A stretch of DNA of 64,000 nucleotides, from positions 1-64,000 of the forward strand of contig NZ_QMEW01000015.1 in NCBI RefSeq assembly GCF_003284965.1, given 5' to 3'. The notes beneath the pieces were generated by a model. The model was given only the letters and a program-made list of their open reading frames with translations. It was not told where the DNA came from and did not search any database. Positions within the stretch are counted from its first letter, which is position 1; every line of letters begins with the position of its first letter. Below, piece after piece: positions 54,899 through 62,341 of this stretch. This DNA is from Mycolicibacterium sp. GF69 (GTDB lineage Bacteria; Actinomycetota; Actinomycetes; Mycobacteriales; Mycobacteriaceae). The position numbers and the translations under genes were made by a program.

Positions 54899-55039
54899 CC
54901 GCCGAGGATAAACGCGCCGTCGGATCGGTCGGCTCAGCGACGCGCCGAGATCACGGCGGTCCGCACCGACATCCCGAATTCGTGATGCCGCAGCGTGGTG
55001 ATCCTGTCCGGGGGGACTCGACCTGCCGATTCCTACCTA

Positions 55040-56023
55040 CTACAGGGCGTTCTCCGGGCCGATGGCCGCCCATAGGGTCTTGCCATCGGTGTTGGGCGCG
55101 CTACCCCAAGCCCGGCACAGCGCGGCGACGACCCGCAGTCCCGATGGCATCGGCGCCCGCGCGACGTCCTCGCGCAGCAGCGCGGGCCGGTGGCTGGCAT
55201 CGGTCACCGCGACAGTCACGGTCGCCTCACGCGATTCGACCCGCAATCCGGGCTGGCTCTCGGTGTGCTGCAAGGCGTTCTCGACGAGGCTGGTGGCCAC
55301 GACCTTCGCCGTAGGGATCAGTTCGGTCTGACCCCACGCCGTCAGCCACTCCGCGACCAGTTCCCGCGCGCGGTGCAGGCTGGCCATCGACCTCGTCAGC
55401 TCGGCGCGGGCCCGGCGCCGGGTGCGCAGCGGGTTGCTGTCGGCCAGTGCGTTCAACGCCGCCTGCGCGGTCTGAAAAGTCGGCACGTAGCGCGTGATGC
55501 CGTTTCGTGCCAGGGCCGACCGCATGGCCTGTTGTTCGCATACCAGCATGATGGGCACCTCCGGCCAGCGGCCGACGTGCCAGCGCGCGCTGGTGAACAC
55601 CGCCAATGCCGATTCGGCGGGCACCTCGAGATCGCACACGTCGACGACGACCGCCCTCGGTTCTTCGAGGGCCGACTTGATGATCGTGTCGCGCAACGAG
55701 CGGTACGTGCGACTGTCCAGCACGCCGCGCGGCCGCACCGTCGTGACGTCGCCCCGCGACTCCGCGAACACGGCCAGCGGAGTGCGCTCAGCCGGCATCC
55801 GATTCTCCGCGGGCCAGGCCGGCGCCGCACCGTCCTTCGCCGTCTGGGCCGACGGTGGCCCGCTGCGGTCCAGGATCTCGGCCAACACGCTCGGCGCACC
55901 CGGCGGCATGTGCAAGACGATCAGCACCGACACGTAGGGCAGATCGGGCGGCAGGCCGCGCACCAACTGTGTCAGCGCCTCCACGCCGCCGGCAGAGGCA
56001 CCGACCGCCACGACGCCCGCCAA
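55040..56023 (-). CDS. CheB N-terminal fragment fused to STAS and RsbW-like ATPase domains
   Basis: The open frame reads about 327 residues from TTG 56023 (GTG 56011 possible). Residues ~1-75 match only the first third of a CheB methylesterase domain (VVAVGASAGGVEALTQLVRGLP, with the catalytic Ser, then LHMPPGAPSVLAEILDRSGP). They are followed by a STAS-like domain (~80-190, RGDVTTVRPRGVLDSRTYRSLRDTI) and a HATPase (RsbW-like, ~215-327, VVATSLVENALQHTES). The CheB His/Asp region is missing. Alternatively the functional gene starts at ATG 55798 (252 residues) and the CheB part is a relic in frame. A role in partner-switching sigma control is likely. Confidence 0.65.
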   Translation of the reverse strand: MAGVVAVGASAGGVEALTQLVRGLPPDLPYVSVLIVLHMPPGAPSVLAEILDRSGPPSAQTAKDGAAPAWPAENRMPAERTPLAVFAESRGDVTTVRPRGVLDSRTYRSLRDTIIKSALEEPRAVVVDVCDLEVPAESALAVFTSARWHVGRWPEVPIMLVCEQQAMRSALARNGITRYVPTFQTAQAALNALADSNPLRTRRRARAELTRSMASLHRARELVAEWLTAWGQTELIPTAKVVATSLVENALQHTESQPGLRVESREATVTVAVTDASHRPALLREDVARAPMPSGLRVVAALCRAWGSAPNTDGKTLWAAIGPENAL

Positions 56024-56139
56024 CGCCTCGTCTTGCCCCCGACTCTGTGCTTGCCATTGCGCACGGGTTACCCGTTGCCCCCGCCGGTAACCCCTTCCCG
56101 CCGTCGACGCTACGCCTTGTAGCGCCTGGCGCAATGCGT

Positions 56140-57006
56140 TCAGAGCTTGGCGATCACGTTCTCGGCGAACTTCTCCAGATGACGGATCTTGGCGTCGAGC
56201 GGTTCGGGGTCTGGTCCGGTGATGTAGGGGATCCGGAAACCGACGATGACGTCTGTGACGCCCTTGTCCTCGAGGCGTTTGATGCCGTCGGGGGTGTAGG
56301 CGTCGGCGGAGATCACGTGGATCTCGAACGGGCCGGTGCGGCCCTCCTCGTCGCGGAACTGCTTGAGCCGCTTGATAAGCCGATCCAACTCCTCGGGGTC
56401 GCCGCCGCCATGCATCCAGCCATCGTTGCGTGCCGCACGCCGCAGCGCAGCGTCGGCATGGCCGCCGATGAGAATCGGAATCGGCTTGGTGGGCGCCGGC
56501 GTCATCTTCGTTTTCGGGATGTCGTAGAACTCGCCGTGGAACTCGAAGTAGTCGCCGGTGGTCAAGCCCTTGATGATCTCGATGCACTCGTCCATCCGCT
56601 TGCCCCGCTTGGCGAACGGCACCCCAGTCAGCTCGTAGTCCTCGGGCCACGGGCTGGTGCCCACCCCTAGGCCGAGGCGGTTGTCGAAGAGGGCGGCCAG
56701 CGAACCGGCCTGTTTGGCCACCAGCGCGGGCGATCGGATGGGCAGCTTGAGAACGAAGAAGTCGAATCGCAGCGTCGTGGTGACCGCGCTCAGCGCGCCT
56801 GCGAGCACGAACGCCTCGACGAACGCCTTGCCGTCGAGGAACTCGCGGCTTCCGTCGGCGGTGTACGGATATTTCGAATCCGACTCGAACGGGTAGGCGA
56901 TGCTGTCGGCGATCGTCATCGCGTGATAACCCGCCGCCTCCGCGGCGCGCGCCAGCGGCAGGTAGAACGTGGGATCGGTCATTGCTTCGGCATATGTGAA
57001 CCGCAC
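56140..57006 (-). CDS. LLM-class F420-dependent oxidoreductase (Rv0940c-like) under a KstR box
   Basis: A 288-residue luciferase-like enzyme with MRFTYAEAMTDPTFYLPLARAAEAAGYHAMTIADSIAYP at the start, LRFDFFVLKLPIRSPALVAKQAGSLAALFDNRLGLGVGTSPWPEDYELTGVPFAKRGKRMDECIEI near 80-145 and IPILIGGHADAALRRAAR near 175. It is probably F420-linked. GTG 57006 lies 11 bp from a perfect KstR palindrome, implying a role in sterol or steroid-like catabolism. From memory, the corresponding M. tuberculosis gene Rv0940c also belongs to the KstR regulon. Confidence 0.87.
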   Translation of the reverse strand: MRFTYAEAMTDPTFYLPLARAAEAAGYHAMTIADSIAYPFESDSKYPYTADGSREFLDGKAFVEAFVLAGALSAVTTTLRFDFFVLKLPIRSPALVAKQAGSLAALFDNRLGLGVGTSPWPEDYELTGVPFAKRGKRMDECIEIIKGLTTGDYFEFHGEFYDIPKTKMTPAPTKPIPILIGGHADAALRRAARNDGWMHGGGDPEELDRLIKRLKQFRDEEGRTGPFEIHVISADAYTPDGIKRLEDKGVTDVIVGFRIPYITGPDPEPLDAKIRHLEKFAENVIAKL

Positions 57007-57017
57007 ACCCCCGATAC

Positions 57018-57031
57018 TAGAACCCGTTCTA
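57018..57031. promoter_or_regulatory. KstR operator, perfect palindrome
   Basis: CTAGAACCCGTTCTAG (57017-57032) contains TnnAACnnGTTnnA exactly and is a 16-bp palindrome except for the central CC. It lies in the 66-bp space between the divergent LLM gene (start 57006) and the DUF4235 gene (start 57073), so it can repress both. Confidence 0.85.
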
Positions 57032-57072
57032 GTTTTTGGTTAAGGGACTGGCGCGTAGGGAATGACATCGCG

Positions 57073-57339
57073 ATGACTGCTGCCAAGGCCATGTACAAGC
57101 CCCTGTCGATCGCCAGCAGTGTGGTCGGCGGTCTGATCGCAGGCAAGATCTTCACCGAGATCTGGCAACGGGTGAACCCCGCCGACGAGGAACCGGATCC
57201 GGAGGACCTCAGCCGCTCGGCGCGCGAGGTGTTCATCGCCGCTGCCGTGCACGGGCTGATCGTCGGGTTGGTACGCGCCGCGCTGGCCCGCGGCCAGGCG
57301 AAGGGTTTCCAGGCGCTGACCAACGAAAATCCGGAGTAA
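57073..57339 (+). CDS. DUF4235 small membrane protein
   Basis: An 88-residue protein with two hydrophobic helices (about 11-30, LSIASSVVGGLIAGKIFTEI, and 52-72, FIAAAVHGLIVGLVRAALARG) separated by an acidic loop (NPADEEPDPEDLSRS). This matches the DUF4235 family of small actinobacterial membrane proteins of unknown function. ATG 57073 is chosen over longer in-frame starts that run through the KstR box. Confidence 0.8.
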   Translation: MTAAKAMYKPLSIASSVVGGLIAGKIFTEIWQRVNPADEEPDPEDLSRSAREVFIAAAVHGLIVGLVRAALARGQAKGFQALTNENPE

Positions 57340-57377
57340 CGGCGTCACCCGGCCAGGAGTAGCTCGGCGCGGACGCC

Positions 57378-57647
57378 TCAATCCGGCGGGTACGGCGGAG
57401 CGCCGACGCCCGCTACGCAGTGCGTACCCCAGGGCGTCACCTCGGTCAGCTGCCCTTCGGCAGCCCGGTCGCCGACCGACAGCCACACGGTCTGCGGTAT
57501 GCGGATATCGGAGGCCAGGTCGAAAACCATTCCGCGCCAGTGGTAACGGCCGTCGATCGGATCGACGTGGCCGGTCAGTCGCACCCGCACGCCGTGGTCC
57601 ACGTCGTGCAGCCGAAGTGCGGCGGGCCCGTCGTACACGGCGGTCAT
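57378..57647 (-). CDS. DUF4873 domain protein
   Basis: An 89-residue protein matching the small DUF4873 beta-rich domain (GPAALRLHDVDHGVRVRLTGHVDPIDGRYHWRGMVFDL). The domain occurs alone or attached to the C-terminus of flavin monooxygenases, function unknown. ATG 57647 overlaps the diiron oxygenase stop (ATGA), so it is co-translated with it and may be an accessory to that oxygenase. Confidence 0.8.
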   Translation of the reverse strand: MTAVYDGPAALRLHDVDHGVRVRLTGHVDPIDGRYHWRGMVFDLASDIRIPQTVWLSVGDRAAEGQLTEVTPWGTHCVAGVGAPPYPPD

Positions 57648-58546
57648 CCGGCCAGAAAGCCGCTACGGCGCCACATGCGGCGCGCGATCGGACCCAGCAG
57701 TCCCACCTCATCGAGGAACGCGGCCAGCGGTGCGAAGCCGGCCACCTGCGTGTCGCGGCGATGCGGGCTGCTGCGCGCGATGCGCCGCGCTTGGCGCGCG
57801 TCGAGACCGACGCGGCGGTACTGCACCTTGTTGGTGAACAGGAAGCGGAAGAAGTAGCCGCCGAGCCCGTTGACGTTGGCCAGCACGAACTTCGGCAGCC
57901 GCCGCATGTGCGGGACCCGCTTGCGCAACCCGTCGCGCGCGAACTGGATGTGCCGAGCCTCTTCGGTGACGTGAATCCGCATCAGCCGCTGCACGATCGG
58001 CTGCAGTTCGTCGTCGTCCATCATCCGGCGCTGCAGTGAGTCGAAGATCTCCTCGCCGATCAGCGCGGCGACCCACAGCGCCGAGCCCTGGAACACGAAC
58101 GGCATGGCGTTGATGATGACGCGTTGATACCACTTGGGCCACACCGGCTTTGCGCCGATGCGCTCGATCGCCTTACCGAACATCACCATGTGGCGGGTTT
58201 CGTCGCCGAGTTCGGTCAGCTCATAATGTGTGGTGCTGGCGGTGGGATCCTGATGCATCATCTTGCGAAGCAGAGACTGGTTGAGGATGTTCTCGAACCA
58301 GATGCCCGCGGACAGCGTGTTGGCCAACTCCTGGCGGGACAGTTCTATCTGCTGCTCGCGAGTCATGGTGCCCCACAGCGGTGTGCCGTACAGCGACAGC
58401 AACTCCGGCGGCAGGAAGAACTTGTCCGGGTCCAGCGGCGCGTCCCAGTCGATGTCGACGACCGGCGCGTAGGACTTCTTCACCGATCCCTTCAGCAGGC
58501 GCTCGGAGAATTCCGCGCGGGTCGGATGCACAGCGGGGCGAGTCAT
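57644..58546 (-). CDS. AurF-like diiron oxygenase
   Basis: A 300-residue ferritin-like diiron protein. The metal ligands are apparent in helical motifs: Glu in SAGIWFENILNQSLL (~85), ExxH in ELGDETRHMVMFG (~118), Glu in LIGEEIFDSLQRR (~165) and EExxH in HVTEEARHIQFARDG (~195). This matches the AurF/CmlI-type N-oxygenase or arylamine oxygenase superfamily, abundant in mycobacteria with mostly unknown substrates. ATG 58546. An 18-bp TACCGCA-N4-TGCGGTA palindrome is 70 bp upstream. It is coupled to DUF4873. Confidence 0.85.
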   Translation of the reverse strand: MTRPAVHPTRAEFSERLLKGSVKKSYAPVVDIDWDAPLDPDKFFLPPELLSLYGTPLWGTMTREQQIELSRQELANTLSAGIWFENILNQSLLRKMMHQDPTASTTHYELTELGDETRHMVMFGKAIERIGAKPVWPKWYQRVIINAMPFVFQGSALWVAALIGEEIFDSLQRRMMDDDELQPIVQRLMRIHVTEEARHIQFARDGLRKRVPHMRRLPKFVLANVNGLGGYFFRFLFTNKVQYRRVGLDARQARRIARSSPHRRDTQVAGFAPLAAFLDEVGLLGPIARRMWRRSGFLAG

Positions 58547-58615
58547 CGGCGGCCATCCCTTCGGTGACGGTCTTCTCACGGTAGGCACCGCTTTACGCCG
58601 AGTCAATACCCGCGG

Positions 58616-58633
58616 TACCGCATACTTGCGGTA
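58616..58633. promoter_or_regulatory. TACCGCA-N4-TGCGGTA operator-like palindrome
   Basis: A perfect 7-bp-arm palindrome with TACT in the centre, 70 bp upstream of the diiron oxygenase ATG, in the 58547-58750 divergent gap. The form is typical of TetR-family operators. No regulator gene is adjacent. Confidence 0.5.
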
Positions 58634-58750
58634 ACGACCGCGTTTGGCATCGCCCGACCCAAGGAAGAGGCCGCTGGGAAGAAGGACGCCAAGCGTGCGA
58701 TGCGTCTGCGCTTGTCGCGTGGCCGCAAACGCTGAAGGCATACTGCGGGC

Positions 58751-59542
58751 GTGACCCGTCGAATTCACGTCATCGGCATCGGTGCCGGCGATCCGGACCA
58801 TGTCACGGCGCAGGCGGTGACGGCGCTCAACGCCACGCAAGTCTTCTTCGCGATGGACAAGGGGTCCCGCATGCGAGGAGGACAAGATGCAGAAGCGAAG
58901 GACGACCTGCTGGCGCTGCGGCGCCACATCTGCCAACGCTTCATCCGTACGCCCGGATACCGGTTCGTCGAGCTGGCCGACCCGCCGAGGGTCAGGGAGG
59001 CTGCCGACGGGCCGGCCTACCGGCAGGCGGTCGCCGACTGGCATGCCGCGCGTGCGCGGGTGTGGGCCGAGGCGATAGAGACCGAGCTCGGGCCCGACGG
59101 CGTGGGCGCCTTCCTGGCGTGGGGTGATCCGTCGTTGTACGACAGCACCCTGCGCATCCTCGACGCCGTCGCGCGCCATGTCGATATCGAATACGACGTG
59201 ATTCCGGGCATCACCGCTATTCAGGCGCTCACCGCGCGACATCGCATCCCGCTCAACGACGTCGGCGAGCCTGTGCTGATCACCACCGGCAGGCAACTGC
59301 GCGATCGCGGGCTGACCGGAAGCGCGGTGGTGATGCTCGACGCGGACTGTTCGTTTCTGACCTGCCCGCTCGACACCCGGATCTGGTGGGGAGCTTATCT
59401 CGGTACACCCGGCGAGTTGCTGATGTCCGGGACGGTCGGGGAAGTCGGCTCGCAGATCGCTGCGATGCGCGCCGCCGCGCGGGCGCGCCACGGCTGGATC
59501 ATGGACACCTATCTGCTGCGTCCGGCGGCTCTTTCGCGTTAA
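58751..59542 (+). CDS. cobF: Precorrin-6A synthase (deacetylating) CobF
   Basis: A 263-residue SAM-dependent methyltransferase of the cobalamin (vitamin B12) aerobic pathway, methylating C-1 and removing the acetyl group from precorrin-5. It has VIGIGAGDPDHVTAQAV at the start, FLAWGDPSLYDSTLRIL near 118 and VIPGITAIQALTARHRIPLN near 150. After VFFAMDKG there is an extra stretch of about 9 residues (SRMRGGQDA) before EAKDDLLALRR that I do not recall from other CobF proteins. GTG 58751. It stands alone, away from other cob genes. Confidence 0.92.
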   Translation: MTRRIHVIGIGAGDPDHVTAQAVTALNATQVFFAMDKGSRMRGGQDAEAKDDLLALRRHICQRFIRTPGYRFVELADPPRVREAADGPAYRQAVADWHAARARVWAEAIETELGPDGVGAFLAWGDPSLYDSTLRILDAVARHVDIEYDVIPGITAIQALTARHRIPLNDVGEPVLITTGRQLRDRGLTGSAVVMLDADCSFLTCPLDTRIWWGAYLGTPGELLMSGTVGEVGSQIAAMRAAARARHGWIMDTYLLRPAALSR

Positions 59543-59621
59543 GGGGTTGATCGCACGCATATTTCGCATGGAAGCAACCCGGTAAGCGGTAAAGCGGCGC
59601 AGGCTCGATTACGCTGATGCG

Positions 59622-60014
59622 GTGTCGTTCCTGTTGCGCGCCGCTCTCACCGGTCTCGCGCTCTGGGTGGTGACGCTCATTGTGCCGGGTATCCGCTTCG
59701 TAGGCGCCGACTCGCGACTGCAGGAGATCGGCATCGTGTTCGTCGTCGCGGTGATCTTCGGTCTGGTCAACGCGATCGTCAAGCCCATCGTCCAGATCAT
59801 CTCGATCCCGCTCTACATCCTCACCCTCGGCCTGATCCACATTGTCATCAACGCGTTGATGTTGTGGATCACGTCGTGGATCACCGAGCACACCACCCAC
59901 TGGGGTCTGTACATCGACGACTTCTGGTGGACGGCGATCTGGGCCGCAATCGTGCTGTCGATCGTGAGTTGGCTGCTGTCGGTGGTCAGCGGCGGTGCCG
60001 CACGACGGAACTGA
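59622..60014 (+). CDS. Phage-holin-family-4-like (Mycobacterium 4TM) membrane protein
   Basis: A 130-residue membrane protein with four helices (about 5-22, 35-58, 62-82 and 105-125) and the signature GLVNAIVKPIVQIISIPLYILTLGLIHIVINALMLWIT. It belongs to the mycobacterial 4TMS phage holin superfamily IV (PF04020-like), whose role outside phage is unknown. GTG 59622. It precedes the DNA glycosylase gene by 16 nt, likely the same transcript. Confidence 0.85.
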   Translation: MSFLLRAALTGLALWVVTLIVPGIRFVGADSRLQEIGIVFVVAVIFGLVNAIVKPIVQIISIPLYILTLGLIHIVINALMLWITSWITEHTTHWGLYIDDFWWTAIWAAIVLSIVSWLLSVVSGGAARRN

Positions 60015-60030
60015 AGGCCACACTGGAGCC

Positions 60031-60888
60031 ATGCCGGAACTGCCCGAGGTCGAAGCACTCGCCGACCATTTGCGCCGCCACGCCGTCGGTCTGGTGATCC
60101 AGCGCATCGACGTAGCGGCGCTCTCGGTGCTCAAGACGTTCGACCCGCCGATCACCGCGCTGCACGGCCAGACCGTCACCGGCGCCGGCCGCTGGGGCAA
60201 GTACCTCGGCCTGCAGGCCGGCGACCTGCACCTGATCACTCATCTGTCGCGGGCGGGATGGCTGCGATGGTCGGACAAACTGGCTGCCGCGCCGCTCAAG
60301 CCGGGCAAAGGCCCGATCGCGCTGCGAGTGCATCTCGGGGGCGACGGGGTGGGATTCGACCTCACCGAGGCCGGCACGCAGAAGCGGCTCGCGGTGTGGG
60401 TGGTCGACGATCCGGTCAAGGTGCCCGGAATCGCAGGTCTGGGGCCCGACGCGCTGTCGTTGAGTCCCGAAGACCTGGCCACAGCGCTGGCGGGGAACAG
60501 TGGCCGAATCAAGACGGTGATCACCGACCAGAAGGTGATTGCGGGTATCGGCAACGCCTACAGCGACGAGATCCTGCACGTCGCCCGGCTGTCGCCGTTC
60601 GCGACCGCGGCCAAGCTCACCGACGCGCAGTTGGCGGCGCTGCACGACGCGATGATCGGGGTGCTCGGCGACGCGGTGACGCGGTCGGTCGGCCAGCAGG
60701 CCGCGACACTGAAGGGCGAGAAGCGCTCCGGGCTGCGGGTGCACGCCAGGACCGGTCTGCCCTGCCCGGTTTGCGGAGACACCGTGCGCGAGGTGTCGTT
60801 CGCGGACAAGTCTTTCCAGTACTGCCCGACCTGTCAGACGGGCGGAAAGGTGCTCGCCGATCGGCGGTTGTCGCGATTACTCAAATGA
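60031..60888 (+). CDS. Fpg/Nei-family DNA glycosylase/AP lyase
   Basis: A 285-residue base-excision repair glycosylase. The N-terminus PELPEVEAL retains the catalytic Pro2-Glu3, the H2TH helix region (KVIAGIGNAYSDEILHVA) is near 180, and the C-terminal zinc finger has C-x2-C...C-x2-C (CPVC, CPTC). It removes oxidised bases. Sequence differs from canonical MutM and matches the Rv0944-like group, by memory of gene order. ATG 60031. Its end overlaps the convergent chorismate mutase gene by 8 nt. Confidence 0.93.
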   Translation: MPELPEVEALADHLRRHAVGLVIQRIDVAALSVLKTFDPPITALHGQTVTGAGRWGKYLGLQAGDLHLITHLSRAGWLRWSDKLAAAPLKPGKGPIALRVHLGGDGVGFDLTEAGTQKRLAVWVVDDPVKVPGIAGLGPDALSLSPEDLATALAGNSGRIKTVITDQKVIAGIGNAYSDEILHVARLSPFATAAKLTDAQLAALHDAMIGVLGDAVTRSVGQQAATLKGEKRSGLRVHARTGLPCPVCGDTVREVSFADKSFQYCPTCQTGGKVLADRRLSRLLK

Positions 60889-61447
60889 TCCGGCAGTAGG
60901 AGCGGGTCGCGGCCGACAGTGCGTGCCGGTAGAGCGGATCGAGCTGACGGGCGTTGGCGACGGCCTCTGTCGCGTTGTTCAGCTCCGATGAGCAGCTAGG
61001 CCCGTGCAGCAAGTTCCATTGGCGCGCAACCTCTTCGACCATGATCTTGTTGAAACCGTCGATCTGCGAACGTGATTGGGACAGCTCGGGGGCGGTGGCG
61101 GGCGCGGTCGCGCTGTCGAACTTCCACTGCCCGAAGCGGGTGTACTCGATGCCTTCGGTGGCGTCGATCTGGTCGGTGAACAGCGTTCGGACGTAGTCCT
61201 GGTCGATACCGTGCGCCGCGGCGTCGGCGGCCACCGCGTCGAGAACCGCATCGGCGCGCTGGCGGTCCGTGATCGGGCCGCCGTTGATCCACTTGGTCGC
61301 CGCGACCGGGTCGGCGATGGCCAGTCGCTGTGCCGCGGTGTCGACCAGCCGGTACAGCGGCTCGGCGGGTTGGGCCGCCGCGACCGCCTGGGAGGCCACG
61401 ACGCACAGCGTCACCAGCAGCAATGTCGCCGTCCGCACAAGAACCAT
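60881..61447 (-). CDS. Secreted chorismate mutase (Rv1885c/*MtCM-like)
   Basis: A 188-residue AroQ-gamma-class chorismate mutase converting chorismate to prephenate, exported. The signal peptide MVLVRTATLLLVTLCVVASQAVAAA is at the N-terminus, with LVDTAAQRLAIADPVAATKWINGGPITDRQRADAVLDAV near 35 and a C-terminal Cys pair (GPSCSSELNN ... TRSYCRII) matching the disulfide of *MtCM. ATG 61447 is chosen because it starts the signal peptide; a much longer frame upstream is a shadow. Its periplasmic role is unknown. Confidence 0.92.
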   Translation of the reverse strand: MVLVRTATLLLVTLCVVASQAVAAAQPAEPLYRLVDTAAQRLAIADPVAATKWINGGPITDRQRADAVLDAVAADAAAHGIDQDYVRTLFTDQIDATEGIEYTRFGQWKFDSATAPATAPELSQSRSQIDGFNKIMVEEVARQWNLLHGPSCSSELNNATEAVANARQLDPLYRHALSAATRSYCRII

Positions 61448-61489
61448 GCAACGATCTTGCCGCCCACCAAGCTGGCCTACTCTGTCGGG

Positions 61490-62239
61490 GTGACTCGGCA
61501 GAAGATCTTGATCACCGGAGCGAGTTCCGGCCTGGGTGCCGGTATGGCGCGAGCCTTCGCCGCTAAGGGCCGCGACCTCGCACTGTGCGCGCGCCGCAGC
61601 GACCGCCTCGACGAACTCAGGGCCGAACTGCTCGAGCGGCATCCCGGGATCAACGTCGCGGTTGCCACGCTCGACGTCAACGATCATGAGCAGGTGCCGA
61701 AGGTGTTCGCCGAGCTCGCCGACGAACTCGGCGGCATCGACCGCATCATCGTGAACGCGGGCGTCGGCAAGGGAGCGCCGCTCGGCACCGGCAAACTGTG
61801 GGCGAACAAGGCCACGATCGAGACCAATCTCGTTGCGGCGCTTGTCCAGATCGAGACCGCACTCGAGATGTTCAAGGAAGCGGGCGGCGGTCATCTGGTG
61901 CTGGTTTCCTCGGTGCTCGGGAACAAGGGCGTGCCGGGGGTAAAGGCCGCCTACGCCGCGAGCAAGGCCGGGGTGACTTCGCTCGGTGAGTCGCTGCGCG
62001 CGGAGTACGCACGCGGACCGATCAAGGTGACCGTCCTCGAACCCGGCTACATCGAATCCGAGATGACGGCAAAGTCCGCCTCGACGATGTTGATGGTGGA
62101 CAACGAGACCGGCGTGCTGGCGATGGTCGGCGTCATCGAACGCGAAAGCGGCCGCGCGGCGGTGCCGTGGTGGCCGTGGGCGCCGTTGGTCCAGCTGATG
62201 AAGGTGTTACCGCCGCAGCTGATGAAGCCGTTCACCTAG
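61490..62239 (+). CDS. Short-chain dehydrogenase (Rv0945-like)
   Basis: A 249-residue SDR with TGASSGLGAGMARAF near residue 10, NAGVG near 85, the catalytic Ser in VLVSSVLG and YAASK near 150. The hydrophobic end PWWPWAPLVQLMKVLPPQLMKPF may associate with membranes, as in DltE-like SDRs. GTG 61490. It is divergent from the chorismate mutase (42 bp). Specific substrate unknown. Confidence 0.9.
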   Translation: MTRQKILITGASSGLGAGMARAFAAKGRDLALCARRSDRLDELRAELLERHPGINVAVATLDVNDHEQVPKVFAELADELGGIDRIIVNAGVGKGAPLGTGKLWANKATIETNLVAALVQIETALEMFKEAGGGHLVLVSSVLGNKGVPGVKAAYAASKAGVTSLGESLRAEYARGPIKVTVLEPGYIESEMTAKSASTMLMVDNETGVLAMVGVIERESGRAAVPWWPWAPLVQLMKVLPPQLMKPFT

Positions 62240-62250
62240 ATTTATGTGTG

Positions 62251-62289
62251 GGGCCTTTGTGTGGGACCTTCGTGTAAGACCTTCGTGTA
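62251..62289. repeat. Three tandem 13-bp repeats
   Basis: GGGCCTTTGTGTG (62251-62263), GGACCTTCGTGTA (62264-62276) and AGACCTTCGTGTA (62277-62289) follow each other without gaps; the last two differ only at the first base. They lie in the gap 62240-62341 before the epimerase gene. Possibly a small minisatellite, useful for strain typing, or a regulatory array. Confidence 0.7.
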
Positions 62290-62341
62290 GAGGCCCGCGG
62301 TTCGGGGTAATCCGCAGCGCTAGTTCCTATTGGAGGTTTTG

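Noticed and set aside
54899-55039. Possible small gene or RNA between rnhA and the STAS gene
   Set aside because: No start, ribosome-binding site, cloverleaf or stable hairpin was convincing.
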